This document shows positions 1 through 9,449 of a stretch of DNA of 64,000 bases, in pieces. The stretch lies in the NCBI GenBank assembly GCA_947179485.1, contig OX359248.1, positions 45,580,847 to 45,644,846 of the forward strand, in the 5' to 3' direction. The translations under genes were made by a program, and so were the position numbers. The notes beneath the pieces are model-generated. The model made no database searches and was not told where the DNA came from. It worked only from the letters and a program-made list of their open reading frames with translations. The stretch comes from Allacma fusca. Taxonomy: Eukaryota > Arthropoda > Collembola > Symphypleona > Sminthuridae. Each line of letters starts with the position of its first letter. Positions within the stretch are counted from its first letter, which is position 1.

Positions 1-437
1 GTGTGGTTCTGAAGAGATTTAGAGCTCAAGAATGCTGCCTCACATCCCTCATCTGGGCATTTAAATGGTAGTTCATCTTCAACTTCGACTGTGCTCATGT
101 CCATAATGGTGCTTAGATTCGGGGCGATGGAATGTGTGGCAGGGATTGGGTCCCTTTCTCGCGAATGAGATCTGGTTCGTGTGGCTACTACAGTGCATTT
201 GTGATTTGATGGCTTAATGCTCATGTCCTCGTCACATTTGCTGCATATGTTTATGCTTCCTATAATTGTGATGTTGTGCTGGTTTTGAAAGTGCTTCTCT
301 AGGGACCGGCGTTGTGATGTCCAGGCATTAGTGCTTGTGGTGTAGGCAGCACTGCAATTCCTTTCGGGGCACTTCATAATTTTCGGTGTCGGGTGAAATA
401 GTATTATTTTGTCATCACGCCTCTTTGGTTGGGACAT
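1..437 (-). CDS. Family B Utopia-like ORF, N-terminal part, cut by window edge
   Basis: This is the first 145 codons of a second family-B retrotransposon ORF, starting at the ATG whose complement is at 435-437 and running off the left end. It matches the start of the complete family-B ORF (ATG at 7153) with an offset of 6716. Visible are a CCHH finger (Cys23, Cys28, His49, His54), a CCHC knuckle (Cys65, Cys68, His79, Cys81) and the start of a third Cys-x4-Cys module. By analogy with R2-type proteins these fingers should contact target DNA or element RNA. The catalytic domains lie outside the window, so intactness is unknown. Confidence 0.9.
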   Translation of the reverse strand, partial: MSQPKRRDDKIILFHPTPKIMKCPERNCSAAYTTSTNAWTSQRRSLEKHFQNQHNITIIGSINICSKCDEDMSIKPSNHKCTVVATRTRSHSRERDPIPATHSIAPNLSTIMDMSTVEVEDELPFKCPDEGCEAAFLSSKSLQNH

Positions 438-1203
438 ATTGAATGTTAATGGAGTATTAGGTTGTGATTAAAATGAGCCTTAATTTGGTAAGGGGCCGCA
501 CGTGATTCTTCGATCGGGATTCAGCTCCGATCAGGCGATCCGGTTGTCGGCTGCTATCCTCCGGGTCAGATTGTAGCTCTGATCAGGCATTCGGGTTGGC
601 GGCTGCTACTTCCTTAATTATGTACCTGTCAGATTTCAGCTCTGACGGGCATTCCGGTTGCCGGCTGCTACGCTTCCCTCATGTTTGCCAGTTAAAGAGT
701 CTTGTTTTGAGATTATACTGACAATGAGGCGATGTTTGAGCAAGTTGTGGTGGGAATCGTGTATGTATGTGCATGTGCACTACTAATCTACTCTAGTATA
801 CGTCTAATTTCTAAGCAGTATACTCATACATACTGTCAATAAGTCCCTGGAAGTATTTTCCTCAGCATAATGCCCTAAACCTGTGAGGATGCCCTGCTCT
901 GCACCTCTAACGAGAATGTAGAGCCTCTAATAGAGCGCGTCCCTATCCCACAGGCACGGGAAAGATGGTGCCTGTAGGCTAATATATGTCATGGAAGTGG
1001 CTAGGGTCTTATACAGCACACGACCGGTAAAGGTATTGACACATACGCATAGAAAAGTTATGTCATGCTATTTTAAAGTTCATATATAGTCCAAACAAGG
1101 AATTACATATGCATAAACACTACAGCATAACTAGTAGCATTTATAGCAATACGCCAGCATAAAAGATAGGATAGGTCAATTATAGTGTCCACGTTGTACC
1201 CAT
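438..1203 (-). other. Family B 5' leader and U2 3' spacer, partial unit
   Basis: Non-coding stretch upstream of the family-B ORF, a copy of 7154-7919. The part nearest the ORF (438 to roughly 840) is element leader and holds three stem-loops at 512-532, 564-584 and 628-646. The rest resembles the spacer that follows U2 fragments elsewhere in the array. The boundary between leader and spacer is only approximate because no U2 5' fragment marks it. Confidence 0.7.
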
Positions 1204-2722
1204 GCAGAGGGGTCCAGTAGGCGCCAGTGTTTGTATGTGAGTCTGTCATCTCCTGGAGCTGTGTTCTCACTTTTCTTCAGAATGTCAACCGTTTCTTTGT
1301 CACGGAAGTTGTCCATGTAGACTTCTCTAGTGGCAGGGGTGATATTTTGGAAGTATGAGGGGTCACTATGTTTTCTGGCATTGGTGGATTGAAAGTGCCT
1401 GGTGACTACTTCTATTGGAATTTTGCATCTGTCTCCTTCACCCTCTGTGATTAATCGAACCGCTCTTCTTCTATTTCGATTGTAGAGCTTCTGGAGCTCT
1501 TCGGGATTCTGTATGTTGATTTTTTTGGGGGCAGTGGGACCATTTTGTATAACTTCTGGTAGTTTTACTGCTGTTTGGGCACAGATGGTGATCTCATTGA
1601 TTATGTCTTCAAAGTCAGTCCAGTTCTGCTCCGAGATTTCACTCTCCAGTATATGCTTGATGCGTGGCAAGAAAGCATGAAGGGCAGATTCGTCATTTGC
1701 ATCAATCATTGCTGGCTCGAACGGGGCACGTACGTCAGGATCTTCGAGCAGGTCTGGGAGGGGTTCAAATTCCGTAACGCTGGTAGTGCTACCATCTATT
1801 ATGGTTGAAGAACTGCTAACTGAGAAGGAGTCGTCGTCATTTCCATCATCTATCATGTCTTCCGGTGGGGGAGGAAGAGGAGAAGAAGTCGTTATTGCTG
1901 CGTTAGTGGTGGGTAGTTCAGCCAAAGGGATAATGTTGTTGGTTGGAGGAAGTTGTTCTTCGAGTGGTTGTCTCTCTTCTGCGACCGCGTGAGTCTCCTG
2001 TTGGGTACCCTGTATGCCACTCACATCATTCTGGACATTCATGTCTGTGTTAAGATTAATGACATGGTTAGGGCTCAGATCATTTATATATAACTCGTTA
2101 GGGACCTGACTGTCGATTACCGCCTCCAGGAATTCCTCACTCTCGAGGTTAGCCAGTTGGGAGATATTGTGGTGTGATGATTGTTGAGGCCTTTGCGGGG
2201 GCAAGTGCCTAGTCTCCTACGTAATGATGAGTTTTCTGGTAGTTGGGAGAGCTGGTTTTCCTTGTCCTGTCTCTTTGCTTTGGCGAGAGTATGGTTTTGT
2301 AGAGCTTTCTTCTTCAGGAATGCGGCACCGCATCCCTCGTCTGGGCATTTGAAAGGGAGCTCCTCCGAGTCCATTACGCTTGTGTCTAAGATGGTGCTGA
2401 GATTTGGGGCTGTTGAGGTCGAGTGAGGCAAGGGATCAGGTTCCCGTGACCTAGATCTAGTTCGGGTCGAGATGGCGGTACATCTGTGGTTAGACGGTTT
2501 CATCCCGAGGACCTGTTCACAACGACTGCAGATATTGACGCTGCCATTGATGTTGATGTTGTGGTTGCTCGCATAATGCTTCTCTAGCGAGCGCCGTTGG
2601 GATGTCCATCCTGAGGTACTGGCAGTGTACGATGCAGCGCAACCGTTCTCAGGGCACCGAAATATGGTTGGGACTGGGTGGAAAACCACGATTTTGTCTT
2701 CGCGTCGTTTTGGTTGACTCAT
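1176..2722 (-). pseudogene. Truncated, frameshifted family A ORF (zinc-finger half)
   Basis: Near-identical copy of the truncated family-A ORF at 7892-9439. A run of five G at 2197-2201 replaces six G in the intact copy and splits the reading frame into an N-terminal piece ending at 2117 and a C-terminal piece at 1176-2204. The piece nearest the start keeps the zinc fingers. Reverse transcriptase and endonuclease are absent, as in its sister. A single-base change in a G run could also be a sequencing error, so the break should be confirmed in reads. Confidence 0.8.
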
Positions 2723-2732
2723 TTTGTAGCTA

Positions 2733-3139
2733 TCATTGCTTTGAAGGACTTCGAGTATAAATATCGAAGACTGTTGCACACTGGCTCGCAAATAGTTTTA
2801 ATGAGAGTCGCATATTTCACGTGCTCCGTCAATGCATTGTATAAGTACGGCCGAGAAAAATTGTCAGAGTCTGAAGAAGAGCTACCAAAGCCTGTCTTTA
2901 ACGGCTAGTGGTGGCTATGCTGCTCGTATTTTAATATAGAGCCAACATAAGGAAAATGAATATGCTGCAACGATATAGCATAGCTAATAAGGCTGGCAGC
3001 AATATAGAAGAATAGATAGGGTAGGTAATTATAAATTACCAGGTCGTACCTATGGAGATTTCCTCGTTGGGAGAAATCCAATAGTACAGGGTACGGAGAA
3101 GCTTTTATGCTTTACTTAAGAATCTTTATTTGAATAATA
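2733..3139 (-). other. U2 downstream spacer (between U2 3' fragment and truncated A)
   Basis: About 407 bp separating the U2 3' end from the truncated element; the same spacer recurs after other U2 fragments in the array. An AATAAA on the minus strand lies about 10 nt beyond the U2 end. No ORF with an ATG in frame with the element is present. Confidence 0.8.
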
Positions 3140-3287
3140 GTGGGCCGGTCCTGACTGTACTGCAATGCCAGGTCAACCCGTGTCCCGGCTGGAGCAAGCT
3201 CCAAAACCAGGACTATTTCCAAAAATCAGTTTAATATACTGGGGTCCATTTGGACCCGTATCAGATATTAAGCTGATAAGAACAGAT
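3140..3287 (-). pseudogene. U2 snRNA 3' fragment (nt 39 to end)
   Basis: Minus-strand sequence starts ATCTGTTCTTATCAGCTTAA, the U2 segment right after GUAGU, and continues through stem-loop II, the Sm site GATTTTTGG, stem-loop III with GAGCTTGCTCC, and stem-loop IV with ATTGCAGTAC. The first 38 nt, which pair with U6 and the intron branch site, are missing because a retrotransposon joins at this point. The fragment cannot encode a working U2. It is the downstream target flank of the family-B element. Confidence 0.95.
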
Positions 3288-3352
3288 AGTTATTTATTGC
3301 ATTTTGTACATGTTTCATTGTCATTTGTTATGTTAAATATAAATAATTTTCT

Positions 3353-3390
3353 TGTGCTGTAATATTGGGAAACAGAAAAGAGAAAGCACA
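3353..3390 (-). other. 3' UTR hairpin, family B
   Basis: Arms TGTGCT (3353-3358) and AGCACA (3385-3390) are complementary. The corresponding place in family A has GTGCT and AGCAC arms. 3' UTR structures in R2-type elements are bound by their reverse transcriptase to start target-primed synthesis, so this is a candidate recognition hairpin. Confidence 0.45.
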
Positions 3391-3448
3391 CGTCATTCAT
3401 ACATAAATTGTTCTAATCATTGTCAAATGTTACATTGTATTATATGCA

Positions 3449-6400
3449 TTAGTATTGTCTGTGTCCCGTCAGGAACTCAATGTAAATATCTCTAGACCAC
3501 TTAATTACATCAGAAACTGCAAGTTTCCTCATCATTAATAAATAAGATTTAGCACATAATTTAGATAGGAAGTTGTCATTACTTGGGTCCCAGGATCCAA
3601 GAGATCCTAAGACTATGGGTTCTACGGAGACGTCTGAGTTAGGGTACCGTTGCTGGTATAATTGAATGAGTGGTTGGTATTTGTCAATTTTACGTTGTCG
3701 TGCGTCAGTCAGAGCTTGTGGGCGGTTTTCAAATGGAATTGTGACGTCCACAATGTACACTTTCTTCTTCTGGACAGCGTCTTCAAGTAGTACTAGGTCT
3801 GGTCTTAGTTCTGTTCCCATTGATGCAGTGTTTTCGCTGAGAACCGTCATCTTTCTTCTTCTGTTTCCAAGGGCCATCTTTTTGACCCGGTCTACTATGG
3901 CGTTGTGCCGTCTAGTTTGTCCCTGCAGGTAGGGTTTACAGTGATTGAGGACGTGTGGGAGGGTCTCATTGTCGGCGTTGCATCTACGGCATCGTTTGTC
4001 GCTGTTATTGTCCCACACCTTTGCGCCATTCAGTGGTACTTGGTTGAGGCGTGCACGATGAATGAATCGCCAGTCTGCAAATCGCGTGTGCGATCCCGAT
4101 GCGTAGAAATGTGTACTGGCTTTACTCATTCCGACGCATTCGAGAACTTTCCCTTCGTTGGGTTTGCTGATGAGGATTTGATCTCGAATTTCTCGTTGAT
4201 TCTGGCGTAGTTTGCTCGCTATCATTCTGCTCTGGTGTGACTTAAGTGTAACATTTCCAAAGCGAATACACTTGAAGACACCATTTTCAAATTCCCATTC
4301 AACTCCTAGTTTTGCGGCTGCCATTCGTGCTCTTGTCCATATGTTTTTCCGTGCGTTAGTGTTTCCTCTGAAGGGATTTTCATTAGATCCATTGAGGAAC
4401 AGACAGATTTCGGGCCATGTTGTTTCGCGCCGGATGCGTTTGCTGACCGTCCTACGAAGACTTTGCCCTGCAATTTGACGTAGTGCGCTATCACGTGAGG
4501 TGAGAAGTTTGATTGCACCATCTATTGCGAAGATGTCATTGTCCTCCCATAGTAAGGGTAGTGCCATAGCGCCGCTCTTTCTACTTCCGTATAGGAATTC
4601 AGTTGTGGCACTGTTGGGTAGATTAAGCGTTTTCTTAATTCCTTTCCTCAGCAGTTGGTCAATTGTTTTCCATTCCGCTAAGTTAAATTGGTTGGTGCGG
4701 ATGGCATAGTTGCAAGATGGGTAGAAGAAGGTTTTCAGGGCGTCTAATCTCTGCCATGGTGCTAGCTTGGACTCCAGTATCTTGGTTGCATAGTCTAGGT
4801 GGCTCTGTAGGGATCTTAAGTTGTTGTTGAGGGCGAATCCAATCGGATTGCCCAAGTAGCTCATTGTTTCTCCAGAGTCCATGCATTTTATAAGTTCTCC
4901 GTTGATTCTGAAGTCTGAAGTCCTAGCTCCCGCAGGGGCTTTTCCACTTCTATGTATCGTGGCACATTTTGCGACGTTGAACACAACTCCGATCTTCCGG
5001 ATGTCTTTGACGAGGAAGTCAAGTTTCTCATGAGCTTCATCTACTGATTTGGCAATCGGGATCCAGTCATCAGCAAATGCTAGCATGTGAGGACGGTGGG
5101 ATTCATACATCTCATGTAGTCTAACTAGTGTCGGATTGGTGGTGAGGTTGTATAGGTCTCCACTCAACCGATGTCCTTGTTGGACGCCATTTTCAATGGG
5201 TATAGGTGCCGTAGATTCACTATCTGTGATAACTGAGGTATAAGCATCCGTGTACATATCGCGGATGATTTCAGTGAAGTCGTCACCGGTTCCATACTTT
5301 ACTGTTGCTAATATGATAGCGTCGTGAGGAGCATTTCCGAATGCATTAGTGGCGTCAAGTGGGATGGCAATGGTATCATTCTTCTCATTCAGGGCCTCAT
5401 CAAATACTTCGTTTAGTATGAAGTTGTGCTCGAAGCACCCGTCGTGTGGGGTGAAGCCTTTCTGGGATGGGTGTAGAATTTTTTCTGCACACAGCCAGAC
5501 TCTAAAACGCCGGGCTACAAGACCACAGTAGGTCTTGTATAGTGTCCGGGATATTGCGATGGGTCTCCAGTTAGAGATTGTAGAGGGGTCACCTTTTTTA
5601 TAAATTAGTACCGTCTTGGAAGTTTTCCAGGCAGAGGGAACACGCCGATACTTGCGGCAGATATTAAATATCGGAGTAAGTACTGTGGCTGCTGGATCAA
5701 GAAGCCGCCAGTGTTTGTATGTTAGGCGATCATCTCCGGGGGCGGTATTCTCACTCTTCTTGAGTACATCTATTGTTTCCTTTTCGGAAAAGTGATCCAA
5801 GTTCACCTTCATTCCGGCTGGGGTGATACCATCAAAATAGGAGAGGTCGCTGGGCTTTCTTGCATTGGTCTCAGTGAAGTGTGTGGTGATGTCTTGTATG
5901 GGGATCTTGCATCTGTCTCCTTCACCCTCAGTTATTAGCCTCACCGCTCTTCTCCTGTTCCGGTTGTATAACTTTTGGACTTCCTCAGGGTTATGAATGT
6001 TTATTTTCTTAGGAGCAGTTGATCGGGTAGTTTGGATTTCTGGAAGATTTACTGCTTTTTGGGCACATAACGTTAGGTCTTCAAGAAGGGATTCAAACGT
6101 CAGCCAATTCTCATTACTGGCTTCCTCTTCCAGGAGATGTAGTAGTCGAGGTTTAAAGGGGTGTAGTACCGATTCATCATTCGAGTCAATCATTACTGGT
6201 TCAAATGGTACGCGTAGGTCAGGGATCTCGTGTTGATCTTCGTGCTGAGGGACGCTAACTGGTTCCTCATCCTCGCTTAGTCCGGTTTCTGCCTCCCCAA
6301 TTACAGTAGAGGCGTTGCTCTCTGAGGAAGATGAGCTGTCGCTATCATTCCCTGGGTCGTCCTCTTCAATTTCTATGTTTAGTATAGCAGGACCTTGTGG

Positions 6401-7153
6401 GGTAGGTTCTGGGTTGGTTAGGGCGGTCACAGGTTGGCATTGAAGTGATGATGGTGGTGTTACAGTCGGAGAAGCGTGAGAGGTTATGCCCGGTGCTGGT
6501 TGGCTAGGGGGCGAGTATACGGATAAAGGAGTCTCAACGCTTATGATTTCCTCCAGAAATGCCTCAGTATCAAGTCTGTTAAATTGGGACTCCGTAATTA
6601 TTCGGGGAGATGGTAATATACTCGAGGAGCGGTCTTCAAGGCGAGTCCGTAGAGATGAACTTTGAGGGAGCTGAGATAGCTGTCTCTGTTTTTCTCTCTT
6701 CTTTGATTTGGCGATCGTGTGGTTCTGAAGAGATTTAGAGCTCAAGAATGCTGCCTCACATCCCTCATCTGGGCATTTAAATGGTAGTTCATCTTCAACT
6801 TCGACTGTGCTCATGTCCATAATGGTGCTTAGATTCGGGGCGATGGAATGTGTGGCAGGGATTGGGTCCCTTTCTCGCGAATGAGATCTGGTTCGTGTGG
6901 CTACTACAGTGCATTTGTGATTTGATGGCTTAATGCTCATGTCCTCGTCACATTTGCTGCATATGTTTATGCTTCCTATAATTGTGATGTTGTGCTGGTT
7001 TTGAAAGTGCTTCTCTAGGGACCGGCGTTGTGATGTCCAGGCATTAGTGCTTGTGGTGTAGGCAGCACTGCAATTCCTTTCGGGGCACTTCATAATTTTC
7101 GGTGTCGGGTGAAATAGTATTATTTTGTCATCACGCCTCTTTGGTTGGGACAT
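3449..7153 (-). CDS. Utopia-like retrotransposon polyprotein, family B (1234 aa)
   Basis: Single intact ORF expected to carry out target-primed reverse transcription into U2 genes. In order: CCHH finger (Cys23, Cys28, His49, His54), CCHC knuckle (Cys65-His79-Cys81), and a third module CPDEGC with one visible His. An acidic, Ser-rich linker follows. The reverse transcriptase shows YKKGDPS, motif A Asp600 (IPLDATNAFGN), motif B NGVQQGHRLSG and motif C FADD (Asp695, Asp696). The C-terminal part has a Cys-x2-Cys-x8-His-x4-Cys finger followed by a restriction-like endonuclease, RPDLVLL (Asp1119) and VDVTIPFE (Asp1136). All catalytic residues are present. The start is the ATG of MSQPKRR, shared with family A. 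The Utopia assignment rests on domain order plus the U2 flank. Confidence 0.95.
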   Translation of the reverse strand: MSQPKRRDDKIILFHPTPKIMKCPERNCSAAYTTSTNAWTSQRRSLEKHFQNQHNITIIGSINICSKCDEDMSIKPSNHKCTVVATRTRSHSRERDPIPATHSIAPNLSTIMDMSTVEVEDELPFKCPDEGCEAAFLSSKSLQNHTIAKSKKREKQRQLSQLPQSSSLRTRLEDRSSSILPSPRIITESQFNRLDTEAFLEEIISVETPLSVYSPPSQPAPGITSHASPTVTPPSSLQCQPVTALTNPEPTPQGPAILNIEIEEDDPGNDSDSSSSSESNASTVIGEAETGLSEDEEPVSVPQHEDQHEIPDLRVPFEPVMIDSNDESVLHPFKPRLLHLLEEEASNENWLTFESLLEDLTLCAQKAVNLPEIQTTRSTAPKKINIHNPEEVQKLYNRNRRRAVRLITEGEGDRCKIPIQDITTHFTETNARKPSDLSYFDGITPAGMKVNLDHFSEKETIDVLKKSENTAPGDDRLTYKHWRLLDPAATVLTPIFNICRKYRRVPSAWKTSKTVLIYKKGDPSTISNWRPIAISRTLYKTYCGLVARRFRVWLCAEKILHPSQKGFTPHDGCFEHNFILNEVFDEALNEKNDTIAIPLDATNAFGNAPHDAIILATVKYGTGDDFTEIIRDMYTDAYTSVITDSESTAPIPIENGVQQGHRLSGDLYNLTTNPTLVRLHEMYESHRPHMLAFADDWIPIAKSVDEAHEKLDFLVKDIRKIGVVFNVAKCATIHRSGKAPAGARTSDFRINGELIKCMDSGETMSYLGNPIGFALNNNLRSLQSHLDYATKILESKLAPWQRLDALKTFFYPSCNYAIRTNQFNLAEWKTIDQLLRKGIKKTLNLPNSATTEFLYGSRKSGAMALPLLWEDNDIFAIDGAIKLLTSRDSALRQIAGQSLRRTVSKRIRRETTWPEICLFLNGSNENPFRGNTNARKNIWTRARMAAAKLGVEWEFENGVFKCIRFGNVTLKSHQSRMIASKLRQNQREIRDQILISKPNEGKVLECVGMSKASTHFYASGSHTRFADWRFIHRARLNQVPLNGAKVWDNNSDKRCRRCNADNETLPHVLNHCKPYLQGQTRRHNAIVDRVKKMALGNRRRKMTVLSENTASMGTELRPDLVLLEDAVQKKKVYIVDVTIPFENRPQALTDARQRKIDKYQPLIQLYQQRYPNSDVSVEPIVLGSLGSWDPSNDNFLSKLCAKSYLLMMRKLAVSDVIKWSRDIYIEFLTGHRQY

Positions 7154-7227
7154 ATTGAATGTTAATGGAGTATTAGGTTGTGATTAAAATGAGCCTTAAT
7201 TTGGTAAGGGGCCGCACGTGATTCTTC

Positions 7228-7362
7228 GATCGGGATTCAGCTCCGATCAGGCGATCCGGTTGTCGGCTGCTATCCTCCGGGTCAGATTGTAGCTCTGATC
7301 AGGCATTCGGGTTGGCGGCTGCTACTTCCTTAATTATGTACCTGTCAGATTTCAGCTCTGAC
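7228..7362 (-). other. Leader RNA: three stem-loops, family B
   Basis: Three consecutive hairpins in the leader: 7228-7248 (arms GATCGG/CCGATC), 7280-7300 (GGTCAG/CTGATC, one G-T pair) and 7344-7362 (GTCAG/CTGAC). Each encloses nine bases, read on the plus strand as GATTCAGCT, ATTGTAGCT and ATTTCAGCT. Each hairpin is followed on the plus strand by a block close to GGTTGNCGGCTGCT. The same three-part design with different stem sequences occurs in A1 at 32073-32195. Confidence 0.75.
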
Positions 7363-7476
7363 GGGCATTCCGGTTGCCGGCTGCTACGCTTCCCTCATGT
7401 TTGCCAGTTAAAGAGTCTTGTTTTGAGATTATACTGACAATGAGGCGATGTTTGAGCAAGTTGTGGTGGGAATCGT

Positions 7477-7549
7477 GTATGTATGTGCATGTGCACTACT
7501 AATCTACTCTAGTATACGTCTAATTTCTAAGCAGTATACTCATACATAC
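7477..7549 (-). other. Long-range 9-bp stem in family B leader
   Basis: GTATGTATG (7477-7485) is the exact reverse complement of CATACATAC (7541-7549), enclosing 55 nt. The homologous place in A1 (32408-32476) has a different but equally perfect 9-bp pairing around 51 nt. Confidence 0.55.
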
Positions 7550-7560
7550 TGTCAATAAGT

Positions 7561-7919
7561 CCCTGGAAGTATTTTCCTCAGCATAATGCCCTAAACCTGT
7601 GAGGATGCCCTGCTCTGCACCTCTAACGAGAATGTAGAGCCTCTAATAGAGCGCGTCCCTATCCCACAGGCACGGGAAAGATGGTGCCTGTAGGCTAATA
7701 TATGTCATGGAAGTGGCTAGGGTCTTATACAGCACACGACCGGTAAAGGTATTGACACATACGCATAGAAAAGTTATGTCATGCTATTTTAAAGTTCATA
7801 TATAGTCCAAACAAGGAATTACATATGCATAAACACTACAGCATAACTAGTAGCATTTATAGCAATACGCCAGCATAAAAGATAGGATAGGTCAATTATA
7901 GTGTCCACGTTGTACCCAT
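7561..7919 (-). other. Diverged U2 3' spacer joined to truncated A
   Basis: Reading on the minus strand from the truncated element, this stretch resembles the spacer that follows intact U2 3' fragments (for example GTACAACGTGG versus GTACGACCTGG, then a shared CCTATCC/CCTACCC block). It therefore looks like U2 downstream DNA of another unit type, joined directly to the broken family-A ORF with the U2 3' fragment lost. No coding gene is seen. Confidence 0.6.
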
Positions 7920-9439
7920 GCAGAGGGGTCCAGTAGGCGCCAGTGTTTGTATGTGAGTCTGTCATCTCCTGGAGCTGTGTTCTCACTTTTCTTCAGAATG
8001 TCAACCGTTTCTTTGTCACGGAAGTTGTCCATGTAGACTTCTCTAGTGGCAGGGGTGATATTTTGGAAGTATGAAGGGTCACTATGTTTTCTGGCATTGG
8101 TGGATTGAAAGTGCCTGGTGACTACTTCTATTGGAATTTTGCATCTGTCTCCTTCACCCTCTGTGATTAATCGAACCGCTCTTCTTCTATTTCGATTGTA
8201 GAGCTTCTGGAGCTCTTCGGGATTCTGTATGTTGATTTTTTTGGGGGCAGTGGGACCATTTTGTATAACTTCTGGTAGTTTTACTGCTGTTTGGGCACAG
8301 ATGGTGATCTCATTGATTATGTCTTCAAAGTCAGTCCAGTTCTGCTCCGAGATTTCACTCTCCAGTATATGCTTGATGCGTGGCAAGAAAGCATGAAGGG
8401 CAGATTCGTCATTTGCATCAATCATTGCTGGCTCGAACGGGGCACGTACGTCAGGATCTTCGAGCAGGTCTGGGAGGGGTTCAAATTCCGTAACGCTGGT
8501 AGTGCTACCATCTATTATGGTTGAAGAACTGCTAACTGAGAAGGAGTCGTCGTCATTTCCATCATCTATCATGTCTTCCGGTGGGGGAGGAAGAGGAGAA
8601 GAAGTCGTTATTGCTGCGTTAGTGGTGGGTAGTTCAGCCAAAGGGATAATGTTGTTGGTTGGAGGAAGTTGTTCTTCGAGTGGTTGTCTCTCTTCTGCGA
8701 CCGCGTGAGTCTCCTGTTGGGTACCCTGTATGCCGCTCACATCATTCTGGACATTCATGTCTGTGTTAAGATTAATGACATGGTTAGGGCTCAGATCATT
8801 TATATATAATTCGTTAGGGACCTGACTGTCGATTACCGCCTCCAGGAATTCCTCACTCTCGAGGTTAGCCAGTTGGGAGATATTGTGGTGTGATGATTGT
8901 TGAGGCCTTTGCGGGGGGCAAGTGCCTAGTCTCCTACGTAATGATGAGTTTTCTGGTAGTTGGGAGAGCTGGTTTTCCTTGTCCTGTCTCTTTGCTTTGG
9001 CGAGAGTATGGTTTTGTAGAGCTTTCTTCTTCATGAATGCGGCACCGCATCCCTCGTCTGGGCATTTGAAAGGGAGCTCCTCCGAGTCCATTACGCTTGT
9101 GTCTAAGATGGTGCTGAGATTTGGGGCTGTTGAGGTCGAGTGAGGCAAGGGATCAGGTTCCCGTGACCTAGATCTAGTTCGGGTCGAGATGGCGGTACAT
9201 CTGTGGTTAGACGGTTTCATCCCGAGGACCTGTTCACAACGACTGCAGATATTGACGCTGCCATTGATGTTGATGTTGTGGTTGCTCGCATAATGCTTCT
9301 CTAGCGAGCGCCGTTGGGATGTCCATCCTGAGGTACTGGCAGTGTACGATGCAGCGCAACCGTTCTCAGGGCATCGAAATATGGTTGGGACTGGGTGGAA
9401 AACCACGATTTTGTCTTCGCGTCGTTTTGGTTGACTCAT
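7892..9439 (-). CDS. Truncated family A protein: zinc fingers without RT or endonuclease (515 aa)
   Basis: This open ORF matches the first ~506 residues of the 1252-aa family-A protein, then ends after a few junction-encoded residues. It keeps the CCHH finger (Cys23, Cys28, His49, His54), the CCHC knuckle (Cys65, Cys68, His79, Cys81), the CPDEGC module (here followed by AAFMKKK rather than AAFLKKK), the acidic Ser-rich linker and the NRNRRRAVRLITEGEGDRC block. It stops just before the reverse transcriptase core, at the residues LLDPSA. The junction near 7920-7923 shares GCAG with the intact copies, so microhomology joining is plausible. It could be inert, or a DNA/RNA-binding fragment that competes with full-length protein; the latter is speculation. 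Start is the MSQPKRR ATG. Confidence 0.8.
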   Translation of the reverse strand: MSQPKRREDKIVVFHPVPTIFRCPENGCAASYTASTSGWTSQRRSLEKHYASNHNININGSVNICSRCEQVLGMKPSNHRCTAISTRTRSRSREPDPLPHSTSTAPNLSTILDTSVMDSEELPFKCPDEGCGAAFMKKKALQNHTLAKAKRQDKENQLSQLPENSSLRRRLGTCPPQRPQQSSHHNISQLANLESEEFLEAVIDSQVPNELYINDLSPNHVINLNTDMNVQNDVSGIQGTQQETHAVAEERQPLEEQLPPTNNIIPLAELPTTNAAITTSSPLPPPPEDMIDDGNDDDSFSVSSSSTIIDGSTTSVTEFEPLPDLLEDPDVRAPFEPAMIDANDESALHAFLPRIKHILESEISEQNWTDFEDIINEITICAQTAVKLPEVIQNGPTAPKKINIQNPEELQKLYNRNRRRAVRLITEGEGDRCKIPIEVVTRHFQSTNARKHSDPSYFQNITPATREVYMDNFRDKETVDILKKSENTAPGDDRLTYKHWRLLDPSAWVQRGHYN

Positions 9440-9449
9440 TTTGTAGCTA

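Larger units (their letters stand above)
3288..7560 (-). mobile_element. Utopia-like non-LTR retrotransposon, family B, complete copy
   Basis: 3' end joined directly to U2 nt 38/39 at 3287/3288, then 160 nt of 3' UTR, a 1234-codon ORF and a leader with three stem-loops. There is no poly(A) tail at the 3' junction and no evident target duplication. The 5' end is not sharply defined, because sequence similarity to the A1 leader fades near 7550 and the next recognisable sequence is U2 spacer. It is a distinct subfamily from copies A1-A5, diverged along the whole length. Confidence 0.85.

Noticed and set aside
3140-3287. Functional U2 snRNA gene
   Set aside because: The first 38 nt and the promoter are missing at this and the similar loci, so no functional U2 can be made from these fragments.
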